Below are positions 41,023-47,274 of a stretch of 64,000 bases of DNA, piece by piece. How positions within the stretch are numbered: position 1 is the first letter of the stretch; the number at the start of each line of letters is the position of its first letter. The position numbers and the translations under genes were made by a program. The stretch covers positions 62,001-126,000 of the forward strand of contig NZ_CP020478.1 in the NCBI RefSeq assembly GCF_002080395.1. Direction: 5' to 3'. The notes under the pieces are model-generated. The model saw only the letters and a list, made by a program, of their open reading frames with translations, was not told the origin of the DNA and searched no databases. The DNA is from Campylobacter helveticus. GTDB lineage: Bacteria > Campylobacterota > Campylobacteria > Campylobacterales > Campylobacteraceae.

Positions 41023-41797
41023 CAATTCTAAATTCTCCGTTGTAAATGTTGATTTTATCTTCTCTTGCAAAGCCACAAAGGGTGAGATTAAATTTCCTCG
41101 CTATCATCACGCCAAGGCAAGTTGGTGCGGTGCGTGAAACAAGCACTGGGATTTTGTGCATTACCGCTTTTGCTACCATTTCGGAGCTTAATCTCCCACT
41201 CACCATTAAAAAACAATCTTGCAAATCAACCCCCGCAAGTCTTGCTTTGCCAAGTGCTTTATCTATAGTGTTGTGCTGGGCGATGTCCTCGCCGATGAAA
41301 AAGCTTTTTTCATCAACAAAAAGTTTTGCCGTATGCACACAGCCTGTTTTTTCGTATAAATCACATTGCGTATAAAATTCGCCCATTTGTTTAAGAATTT
41401 GTGTTTTGCTAAATTTGGCTTTAGAGTTGATTTGACTTGCTTGTATGGCTTCTGGGTCGATGTTTGCCGTGTGCGCTCTCCCACACCCACTAATGACAAC
41501 GCCCTCAGCATTAAGTTTTGCTAAATTTGCTTCATCAATTTTTGCTTTGATATGAACGCTCATTCCGTCATTTTGGCTTTCTATGTTTTGTATATCGCTT
41601 ACTTTAGCGATGATATTTTCACTCATTAAATAACCCACCGCTAAGGCTTGTTCGTCTGTGGGTGTAGCCATTAAAGCACCGATTTTTTCATCATTGACAA
41701 AAATTTCAAGCTTAATTTCACGCACTAAAGTATCTTCGCAAATGAGCCTCTCATCGCCCCTATATTTTACAATCTCGGTTGTAAATAAAGCCTCCAT
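41015..41797 (-). CDS. fdhD: Formate dehydrogenase accessory sulfurtransferase FdhD
   Basis: A 260-residue protein that passes sulfur to the molybdenum cofactor of formate dehydrogenase. DEQALAVGYLMSENI, the middle cysteine loop and APTCLGVMIARKFNLTLCGFAR at the C-terminus are diagnostic. The functional CxxC of E. coli FdhD is reduced to C105-G-R-A108 here, so only one cysteine remains. A strong ggagg site precedes the ATG and a TATAAT box (41826-41821, minus strand) lies 24 bp upstream, next to the end of the inserted plasmid. Confidence 0.92.
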   Translation of the reverse strand: MEALFTTEIVKYRGDERLICEDTLVREIKLEIFVNDEKIGALMATPTDEQALAVGYLMSENIIAKVSDIQNIESQNDGMSVHIKAKIDEANLAKLNAEGVVISGCGRAHTANIDPEAIQASQINSKAKFSKTQILKQMGEFYTQCDLYEKTGCVHTAKLFVDEKSFFIGEDIAQHNTIDKALGKARLAGVDLQDCFLMVSGRLSSEMVAKAVMHKIPVLVSRTAPTCLGVMIARKFNLTLCGFAREDKINIYNGEFRIDE

Positions 41798-41834
41798 AGC
41801 CTCCGCCTTAAGTTTTTTTTATTATATTCCGCTT

Positions 41835-42032
41835 TTATAATTCTAGTAATTTCTTTGCCAAATCATCGTTAATTCTTAAAACATTTCGACAATTATAAGC
41901 ATTAACTTCATCTAAATATCCTAGATTGCTTTTAATGTTTTTTCGCATAAAAACAACAAATTCTCTACATTTTTCATTTCTTTCATCTCTTTTACTCATC
42001 ATACAATTTGCTACTTCTTTAAAATCGCTCAA
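41835..42032 (-). CDS. Small hypothetical protein next to a homopolymer tract
   Basis: A 65-residue charged product read from TTG 42032, three bases from the G9-AA-C14 tract. No ribosome-binding site precedes it and the frame continues upstream through the tract without an ATG. It may therefore be the tail of a gene cut or frame-switched at the tract. No family recognised. Its 3' end abuts the fdhD promoter. Confidence 0.35.
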   Translation of the reverse strand: MSDFKEVANCMMSKRDERNEKCREFVVFMRKNIKSNLGYLDEVNAYNCRNVLRINDDLAKKLLEL

Positions 42033-42034
42033 AT

Positions 42035-42059
42035 GGGGGGGGGAACCCCCCCCCCCCCC
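42035..42059. repeat. Mirrored homopolymer G9-AA-C14
   Basis: Nine G (42035-42043), AA, then fourteen C (42046-42059), in sequence that is otherwise very AT-rich. Single-strand copies could fold as a 9-bp G:C snapback. Long G/C runs in Campylobacter change length during replication. This one lies between the HTH gene at 42083 and the 65-residue frame. Confidence 0.9.
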
Positions 42060-42082
42060 ACTTATGAAAGTTCAATAATTTT

Positions 42083-42484
42083 TTACTTTTTAACTTCTAA
42101 TGCTAATTTTTCTAAAACTTCAAGTTCTTTTTGAAGCTCCGCATTTTTATTTTTCAATTCTTCAAGGGAAAGATTATTTGAAACAGCTTTTACTCTTTTT
42201 ATCAAATTTCTTTTATCTTTTTTTAATAATTTTGCTTTCTTTATTTTTTTTTCATTCAACTTTGATTTTAAATTTAATAAGAAACTTTTAAATTCATCAG
42301 CATTAAATTCCCTGTTTAGCTTTAATAGAAAAAAAATATTTCTAAGAAATTTTGGGTATTCGCTTCTTCCATTAAGCCAATTATTCGCAACATTTGAGCT
42401 TAAATAACCCATTTTTCTTAAAAATCCTGAATCACTGCTAAAACCAGCTTCTGCTCTTAATTGCTTAAATTCTTCTTTCGTCAT
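42083..42484 (-). CDS. HTH (XRE-like) protein with C-terminal coiled coil
   Basis: A 133-residue basic protein. The first ~60 residues look like a Cro/C1-type HTH (FKQLRAEAGF, then MGYLSSNVANNWLNGRSEYPKF as the recognition part). The rest is a Lys-rich linker and a leucine-periodic coiled coil (LSLEELKNKNAELQKELEVLEKLAL). It has the same plan as the protein at 44717. It is probably a plasmid regulator acting on the hairpin-rich divergent region next to it (42485-42733). Specific function unknown. Confidence 0.65.
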   Translation of the reverse strand: MTKEEFKQLRAEAGFSSDSGFLRKMGYLSSNVANNWLNGRSEYPKFLRNIFFLLKLNREFNADEFKSFLLNLKSKLNEKKIKKAKLLKKDKRNLIKRVKAVSNNLSLEELKNKNAELQKELEVLEKLALEVKK

Positions 42485-42554
42485 AAAGTTATTATATAAA
42501 ATTGTTGCTTAATTTTTGCTTATAGCTCAATGAACCCTACGGTTTCATTTCGAG

Positions 42555-42641
42555 TTTTGTGAGCCTAAGGTCTCACAAAAATGCGGGCTAACGCCCTTGA
42601 AAAAAAGGGGGAAAGGGAGAGAATATGGGCGAGGGGGGGGG
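42555..42641. repeat. Hairpin cluster and G9 tract in the divergent intergenic region
   Basis: TTTTGTGAG (42555-42563) and CTCACAAAA (42572-42580) are a perfect 9-bp inverted repeat around cctaaggt. GGGC-taac-GCCC follows (42585-42596), then a G-rich stretch and nine G (42633-42641). The 249-bp gap 42485-42733 has no gene. It could hold operators, a transfer origin or a primase site; I cannot choose among them. Confidence 0.55.
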
Positions 42642-42679
42642 TTAAATGTTTTTAGTTTTTATTATATTAAGCTTTTTTA

Positions 42680-42698
42680 AGTGTTTTTAGTATATAAT
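42680..42698 (+). promoter_or_regulatory. Promoter of the 42734-44008 gene group
   Basis: A T-rich block followed by TATAAT at 42693-42698, 35 bp before the first ATG, with an agaaaggaaa ribosome-binding cassette between. Confidence 0.6.
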
Positions 42699-42733
42699 TT
42701 TAACAATAACAACAAAGAAAGGAAACCAGAAAA

Positions 42734-43288
42734 ATGGTAAATGTTAAAGAATTAGAAGAGCTAAGAGCCGAGAACGAAAGGCACGACTATTTAAGGGCTT
42801 ATTGCGAAGTTGTAGAGAGTGCGGAGGCAAAACTTTACCCAGTTAATATTAACTGGGCTTTAAATTATGTTAAGGATTATAATTTATGTGCTTATGATAA
42901 TTATTACAGTGCGGGAATTTACTTAAGCGAGGCTCTTGAATCTTTCCAAGAAAAATACGAGGACATCGAAAAAAGCAAAGAATATAAGGAATTTATAGGG
43001 CGAGAAGGTTTATTTTTAGCCATAGGGGATAAAGTTTTAGAAGAGGCAAACAGCTTTTTAGAAAGTCATGGCTTAAAAGAATTTAACGAAGTTGATTTTT
43101 TTAGTGATGGAGTAAGTTTAAGTATAGACACCAATCAAGAGCATTTAAAAGAGGAATTAGACACACTTTTAAAAGAACTTGATTTAAACAAAATCGAACA
43201 AGAATTAAGCGGAAGAGATTTAAAAGACGAAAGCTTTTTAAATCTTAAACACCTTATTTATTTGATTAACGAGGCTTATGGGGATTAG
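42734..43288 (+). CDS. Acidic plasmid protein of unknown function
   Basis: A 184-residue strongly acidic protein (about 42 Asp/Glu against 19 Lys/Arg), no signal peptide or membrane segment. Such charge is seen in DNA-mimic antirestriction proteins, and this is the first gene of a plasmid leading group, but I see no ArdA or other named signature. The stop codon lies in a perfect hairpin (GGGGATT-ag-AATCCCC, 43280-43295). Transcribed with the next two genes. Confidence 0.7.
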   Translation: MVNVKELEELRAENERHDYLRAYCEVVESAEAKLYPVNINWALNYVKDYNLCAYDNYYSAGIYLSEALESFQEKYEDIEKSKEYKEFIGREGLFLAIGDKVLEEANSFLESHGLKEFNEVDFFSDGVSLSIDTNQEHLKEELDTLLKELDLNKIEQELSGRDLKDESFLNLKHLIYLINEAYGD

Positions 43289-43311
43289 AATCCCCTTAAG
43301 AAAGGTTAAAA

Positions 43312-43581
43312 ATGAAAAACTTAGAAACAATTAAAGCCTACATAAAGGCTTTAAAAGAACAAGGACACCTTAAAGAGGACGAGGAGATAAAAACGCTTTT
43401 AAATATGGTTTTAAATACCAATTTACAAAGCGAGGATTTAAAGAGTTTAGAAAGTTTTAAAACTTTCTTTTTTGAAAACTTTAAAAAATGTAAGGCTTGC
43501 CATTTTATAGAAAACATTAAGGGGCTTGACTTAGGTTATTGTTATGAATGTAATACATTTTTAAACAAAAAAGGAGCATAA
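43312..43581 (+). CDS. Small protein with zinc ribbon
   Basis: An 89-residue protein with a helical N-terminal half and a C-terminal four-cysteine knuckle (CKAC and CYEC, about residues 63-81). Probably binds zinc and perhaps nucleic acid. It lies between two other unknown genes of the same transcript, one base before the next start. No family recognised. Confidence 0.6.
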   Translation: MKNLETIKAYIKALKEQGHLKEDEEIKTLLNMVLNTNLQSEDLKSLESFKTFFFENFKKCKACHFIENIKGLDLGYCYECNTFLNKKGA

Positions 43582-43582
43582 A

Positions 43583-44008
43583 ATGAATTTAGCACAAAGA
43601 ATTAAGCAAATTGATTTAATAGGGCTTAACAGCCTTAATAAGTTTAAAACAAGTTATGTAGAGCTTAACGCCCTTGCTTGCTATTTAGATTTAGATTTTT
43701 TCCAAAACAAAAACGACTTTTATTTATTTAAACGAAAAAGTTTAATTTATAAGGCAAAAAGCCCCAAACAAATCAAAGAATTTTTAAAAAGCCTTTTAAA
43801 ACAAAAACTAGACTTAAAGGCAAAAAAAGAAGCAAAAAAAGCGGATTTTTTAAGAGCTAAGGCACTTAAAAAAGAAAAACACACGAGGGAAATTATAAGA
43901 GCTAATCAAGGCGGCTTATTTTCTAGTGAAATGTTAGTTAGTTATTTAGCTAAGAGAGGGGGCGTGAAAAAGCCCCCTTATGAAAACATAAGAAAGGAAA
44001 CAAGATGA
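43583..44008 (+). CDS. Lysine-rich plasmid hypothetical protein
   Basis: A 141-residue basic protein (long Lys/Ala/Glu helix around residues 70-100, KAKKEAKKADFLRAKALKKEK). It has no membrane segment or known motif. The frame starts with MNLAQRIKQIDLIGLN after an aaaggagc site. Near its end is a GGGGGC/GCCCCC hairpin (43958-43977). A few-codon frame ending in TAA follows at 44005; I see nothing else in 44009-44114, which is AT-rich with aattaatttaaa repeats. Confidence 0.6.
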   Translation: MNLAQRIKQIDLIGLNSLNKFKTSYVELNALACYLDLDFFQNKNDFYLFKRKSLIYKAKSPKQIKEFLKSLLKQKLDLKAKKEAKKADFLRAKALKKEKHTREIIRANQGGLFSSEMLVSYLAKRGGVKKPPYENIRKETR

Positions 44009-44114
44009 AAGAATTAATTTTAAATTAATTAAAAAATATTTTAAAATAATTTAAAATATATGTAAAAATAAAAAAGGCTTCACCAAGCCGAGCAAAAAAG
44101 CAAAAAGGATTAAA

Positions 44115-44363
44115 ATGAAAAAAGAATTAAGGAAAAAAGCGTTTAAAAGCTTTGCTTTATGGTTTGTGCTTATTAACTTTCTAGGAATAGGTTTAAATGC
44201 TTTGCTTTATTATTTTGATTTGCCAAACCAAATAGAATATGTGCTTTTTAATATTGATAATGTGGCAGTGATGAGTTTAGTGGTATTTATTTATGTGATG
44301 ATGAGCTTGTTGCTTTATTTGGCAATTAATTTAAATCATTTCTTTAAAAGTATAGATAAGTGA
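44115..44363 (+). CDS. Small two-segment membrane protein
   Basis: An 82-residue protein with a basic N-terminus and two hydrophobic segments (about residues 13-33 and 48-72). An aaaaagg site precedes the ATG. No family recognised; as part of a mobilizable element it could be an accessory membrane protein for exclusion or a small toxin, but neither is shown. Confidence 0.55.
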   Translation: MKKELRKKAFKSFALWFVLINFLGIGLNALLYYFDLPNQIEYVLFNIDNVAVMSLVVFIYVMMSLLLYLAINLNHFFKSIDK

Positions 44364-44367
44364 AGTC

Positions 44368-44384
44368 GTGGGAAAAAATCCCAC
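44368..44384. terminator. Hairpin between convergent genes
   Basis: GTGGGA-aaaaa-TCCCAC, a perfect 6-bp stem in the 26-bp gap between the plus-strand membrane gene and the minus-strand lipoprotein gene. No T run, so it may be only a weak bidirectional terminator. Confidence 0.4.
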
Positions 44385-44389
44385 ACTTG

Positions 44390-44706
44390 TTAGCTTCTAT
44401 CATCTAAATAGACATAAGTTGCAAACTTACAATTTTTTCTATTAATCACATCGACTATTTTTGTATCTTCGGGATATAAAGATTCCACTATATCATGTGG
44501 ATATTTTTTTCCAGCTTTGACTTCTTCTAAAATTTTTTCTTCTTCAAGATTAAATTTTTCAAAACACCATTTAGCTTTCTTTGTGGCTTCTTCTCTATTG
44601 TCCTCATAATACTTTACATCTTTAACTATGGTATCTTCCATATCTCCACAAGCACTTAAAATAAACCAGCTGTCAAAGCAACCAAACCTAATTTTGTCAA
44701 TTTCAT
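44390..44706 (-). pseudogene. EexN-family entry-exclusion lipoprotein, frameshifted
   Basis: ATG 44706 with an aaaggag site starts a signal peptide (KLTKLGLVALTAG), then reads into TAA. One base out of frame the sequence continues FILSACGD, a perfect lipobox, followed by VKYYEDNREEATKKAKWC and a late cysteine in NRKNCKFA, the EexN pattern. One extra T near 44661-44666 would restore the gene. Only the mature part (from 44641) is open now. EexN proteins block entry of related plasmids. It could be a true mutation, a slippage switch or a base-calling error. Confidence 0.7.
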
Positions 44707-44716
44707 TTTTACTCCT

Positions 44717-45094
44717 TTAAGATTTAATTATTTTTTGTTTCAATTTTAAAATTTTAGCCTCTAAAGCTTTATTTTCTTTAATTAGAGCAAGTATTTTTTT
44801 ACTTTCCTCTAATTCTTTTAAAACTTCTTCTTTTTTCTTTTCTAAACTATCTTCTTTTAAGAAATCAAAATTACCTCCTTGTGCCTCATATTTATTTTTC
44901 AATTCTATTAAAAGGTTTAAAATAGGCTCTACATAATTTGGAATGGAATATCTTTCAACTAACCAACCATATTCTATACTTTGCTTTTCACAACAAATTA
45001 GTTCAGCAAAAAAATCAACACTAAGCCCAAGCTTTTCTAATCTATCAACAAACATTTCTTTTTTCATACTTTTAAAATTATATATAATTATCAT
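44717..45094 (-). CDS. HTH-like protein with coiled coil, upstream partner of the lipoprotein
   Basis: A 125-residue product if read from 45094; ATG 45067 (MKKEMFVDRLEKLG) is the more likely start, giving 116 residues. The N-terminal part resembles a degenerate XRE-type HTH (LGLSVDFFAELICCEKQSIEYGWL). The C-terminus is a long Lys/Glu/Leu coiled coil. The plan matches the protein at 42083. It shares a transcript with the EexN-like gene, whose ribosome-binding site overlaps its stop codon. Confidence 0.6.
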   Translation of the reverse strand: MIIIYNFKSMKKEMFVDRLEKLGLSVDFFAELICCEKQSIEYGWLVERYSIPNYVEPILNLLIELKNKYEAQGGNFDFLKEDSLEKKKEEVLKELEESKKILALIKENKALEAKILKLKQKIIKS

Positions 45095-45170
45095 TAATTT
45101 TTACTTAAATAAATAAAATCTAGTAAAAATATTCCACAATGAAAACAACTTTAATTATTATTTAAAGTTT

Positions 45171-45183
45171 ATTTTGATATAAT
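45171..45183 (+). promoter_or_regulatory. Promoter of plasmid parA
   Basis: attttgaTATAAT with -10 at 45178-45183, 23 bp before the parA ATG; aaaaagg site in between. Confidence 0.6.
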
Positions 45184-45206
45184 TATACAAATTAAAAAGG
45201 ATTAAA

Positions 45207-45830
45207 ATGATAGTTTCAGTCATCAACGAAAAAGGCGGAAGTGGAAAAACGAGTTTAGCGATTAATTTGGCTTGTAAATTAAATGATGAGGGGGATAAAG
45301 TTTTATTTTTAGATTTAGACCCTCAAAGAAGTGCCGAAATCTTTGTTAATATTAGAAAAGGCGAGAAACTTCAAAAGGCTTTTGATTACGAAAGAAAACC
45401 AAACCTCTTAAACACTTATGATAGTATCATCATAGATACAGGCGGAAGAGATAGTAAGGAAATGCACTTTGCTCTAAAAAATGCTGACATTGTTTTAATC
45501 CCCACTTATCCTAGTCAATATGATTTAGCAGTCTTAAATAATATGATAGAGCTTTTCATCAAAGAAGCTAAGAAGGAAGCAAAATGCTTTATCATTATTA
45601 ATAGAGCTTTTACAAATGCAAGTTTAAAAAATAGAATTTTAGATTTTAAAGAGCTTGTCAAAAACAAAACAAATCAAAACATTTTTTTAATGGATAGCAT
45701 ACTTTATGATAGAGAAGCAATAAGAAAAGCCACAAGTGAGGGCTTAGGCATATCTCAAACTCAAAATAATAAAGCAAAAAGAGACTTCTCTTTATTTTTT
45801 GATGAATTGATAGAAAAATACAACAATTAA
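45207..45830 (+). CDS. parA: Plasmid partition ATPase ParA
   Basis: A 207-residue type Ib-like ParA without a DNA-binding N-domain. Deviant P-loop NEKGGSGKTS is at residues 7-16, FLDLDPQRSA forms the Walker A' region and IIIDTGGRDS the switch II. It segregates the element when it is free. No obvious ParB follows; the AT-rich repeats just downstream could be the centromere and the small gene after them a candidate partner, but that gene reads better as an antitoxin. Confidence 0.88.
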   Translation: MIVSVINEKGGSGKTSLAINLACKLNDEGDKVLFLDLDPQRSAEIFVNIRKGEKLQKAFDYERKPNLLNTYDSIIIDTGGRDSKEMHFALKNADIVLIPTYPSQYDLAVLNNMIELFIKEAKKEAKCFIIINRAFTNASLKNRILDFKELVKNKTNQNIFLMDSILYDREAIRKATSEGLGISQTQNNKAKRDFSLFFDELIEKYNN

Positions 45831-45986
45831 TTTTACACTATTTTTAAATCAATTAAAAAATAATTTTAAATTAATTAAATAATATTTTTAAATTAATTTT
45901 AAAATACTTTATTTTATAATCTTATTTGATAAGGATTGCTATACCGAAATTAAACAGATTGAAAGCGAAATTAAAAAGGAAATAAA
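45831..45986. repeat. AT-rich repeat region after parA with promoter
   Basis: Repeated aattttaaattaatta-type units (45850-45905) resemble those at 44011-44050, so the two patches flank the parA region. A TATAAT box (45915-45920) then precedes the toxin-antitoxin genes. Directly before the antitoxin ATG is an open stretch reading FDKDCYTEIKQIESEIKKEIK that ends in the ATGA overlap, possibly the tail of a lost gene. Candidate centromere or regulator-binding array. Confidence 0.45.
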
Positions 45987-46253
45987 ATGAAAAATTGTGG
46001 AATTACAATCAAAAACTTCGATGAAAGTTTTTTACCTATTTTTGAAGCTATGGCTAAAAGTATTCAAGCAGAATATAAATTATTATCAACAAAGACTAAA
46101 ACACAAAAAAAGCAAGTTTTAACCGAAAATGGTTATACCCCTGAGTTTGAAGCAAAAATGTTAAAAGAAGCTAAAGACATAAAGGAAAATCCTCATTTGT
46201 ATAAAAGCTATAAAAATGTCGATAAAATGTTTAAGGATATTTTAAATGACTAA
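45987..46253 (+). CDS. Antitoxin partner of YafQ-like toxin (RelB/DinJ type)
   Basis: An 88-residue protein overlapping the toxin start by eight bases. The N-terminus ITIKNFDESFLPIFEAMAKSI could be a short strand-helix dimerisation region, and the C-terminal half (NGYTPEFEAKMLKEAKDIKENPHLYKSYKNVDKMF) is the charged toxin-wrapping tail common to RelB-family antitoxins. The assignment rests mostly on the coupled YafQ gene. Confidence 0.75.
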   Translation: MKNCGITIKNFDESFLPIFEAMAKSIQAEYKLLSTKTKTQKKQVLTENGYTPEFEAKMLKEAKDIKENPHLYKSYKNVDKMFKDILND

Positions 46254-46524
46254 ATATGAAATTAAATATTTAAAGCCTTTTAAAACAAATTTGAAAAAAA
46301 TTAAACACGATAAAGAGAACCTAAAATGTATTAAAGACATTATAGAAAAACTTGCCAACGATGAAGTTTTAGATAAAAAACATAAAGACCACGCATTAAA
46401 GGGTAATTTAAAGGCTTTTAGAGAATGCCACATTAAACCTGATTTACTTTTAATCTATCAAAAACTAGAAAAAAAGCTAATTTTGTATTGTATCAATATA
46501 GGCTCACATGGTGAGATATTTTAA
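46246..46524 (+). CDS. YafQ-family mRNA interferase toxin
   Basis: A 92-residue RelE/ParE-superfamily toxin that cleaves mRNA on the ribosome. The YafQ catalytic set is present: H49 (HKDHALKGNLKAFR), H62 and D66 (ECHIKPDLLLIY) and H88 (INIGSHGEIF). With the preceding antitoxin it stabilises the element by killing plasmid-free cells. Confidence 0.88.
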   Translation: MTKYEIKYLKPFKTNLKKIKHDKENLKCIKDIIEKLANDEVLDKKHKDHALKGNLKAFRECHIKPDLLLIYQKLEKKLILYCINIGSHGEIF

Positions 46525-46554
46525 GAAAACGAAACATTTTAGAAAGGAAAAACA

Positions 46555-46794
46555 ATGACTTTAAACGCCATTATTGAAAAAGATGACAATGGATATTTTG
46601 CTTATGTGCCTGAATTAAAAGGTTGCATAAGCGAGGGAAACACTTATGAAGAGGCTCTTGCAAATATTAAAGAGGCGAGTGAGCTTTATTTGGAATCCTT
46701 ACAAGAAGAGGAAATTAAAACTCTACAAACAAAATCAATCTCTATTACCTCAATACAAGTAAAATCACCTATACAAGTAGGATTAAATGCCTGA
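46555..46794 (+). CDS. hicB: HicB-family antitoxin
   Basis: A 79-residue HicB with the partial RNase H-like fold (AIIEKDDNGYFAYVPELKGCISEGNTYEEALANIKEASELYLE). There is no clear C-terminal DNA-binding domain. It comes before hicA, the reverse of the classical hicA-hicB order, and overlaps it. The leader attttagaaaggaaaaac is identical to the one before the gene at 47009. Confidence 0.88.
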   Translation: MTLNAIIEKDDNGYFAYVPELKGCISEGNTYEEALANIKEASELYLESLQEEEIKTLQTKSISITSIQVKSPIQVGLNA

Positions 46795-46987
46795 ATTGCC
46801 TAAATTAACCGCTAAAGAGGCTGAGAAAATTTTACTTATCAATGGTTTTAGTCTTGATAGGCAAAAAGGTAGTCATAGAATTTATATTAAAAGCTCATAT
46901 AGGGTTGTTTTGCCTCATCATAGTGGAAAGATTTTACACCCCAAAATTATCAAAGAGCTTTTTAATATCATAGTGCTAGCCAAATAA
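46787..46987 (+). CDS. hicA: HicA-family mRNA interferase toxin
   Basis: A 66-residue HicA toxin with a double-stranded RNA-binding-like fold. The catalytic histidine is H30 in QKGSHRIY, followed by HHSGKILHPKIIKELF. Its ATG overlaps the hicB stop. It forms the second toxin-antitoxin module in the same direction after YafQ. Confidence 0.88.
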   Translation: MPELPKLTAKEAEKILLINGFSLDRQKGSHRIYIKSSYRVVLPHHSGKILHPKIIKELFNIIVLAK

Positions 46988-47008
46988 ATATTTTAGAAAG
47001 GAAAAACA

Positions 47009-47266
47009 ATGAGCGTTTTAAAGAAAAATCATTTCAAAGACATTAGCATTAAAAAGGATAATCACAATTCTTTTGATGAGCTTATGGAAAAAGAAAGCGA
47101 AATAGAAACTAAAAAGACAAGAGGCAGACCTAAAAAAACAAATAAAAAAGACTGCACCTATACTTTTTACTGCACCAAAGAAGAATTAAAAGAACTCGCC
47201 CTAAGAGCAGAAAAAAGGTATCTTAGTATGAGTGAATATTTTAGAATGAGGCTCTTTGCAGAATAA
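47009..47266 (+). CDS. Small DNA-binding protein with AT-hook and ribbon-helix-helix-like end
   Basis: An 85-residue basic protein. The middle has a perfect AT-hook core (KKTRGRPKKTNKK) and the C-terminal ~40 residues (CTYTFYCTKEELKELALRAEKRYLSMSEYFRMRLF) look like a ribbon-helix-helix domain of plasmid MobC/CopG type. It lies eight bases before the alarmone synthetase gene, so it may be its repressor or antitoxin, or a relaxosome accessory protein for the relaxase on the other strand. Confidence 0.65.
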   Translation: MSVLKKNHFKDISIKKDNHNSFDELMEKESEIETKKTRGRPKKTNKKDCTYTFYCTKEELKELALRAEKRYLSMSEYFRMRLFAE

Positions 47267-47274
47267 GGCTAATA

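Noticed and set aside
41133-41141. cgtgaaaca, a perfect half of the usual parS palindrome
   Set aside because: The other half is absent and it lies inside fdhD, far from parAB; chance match.
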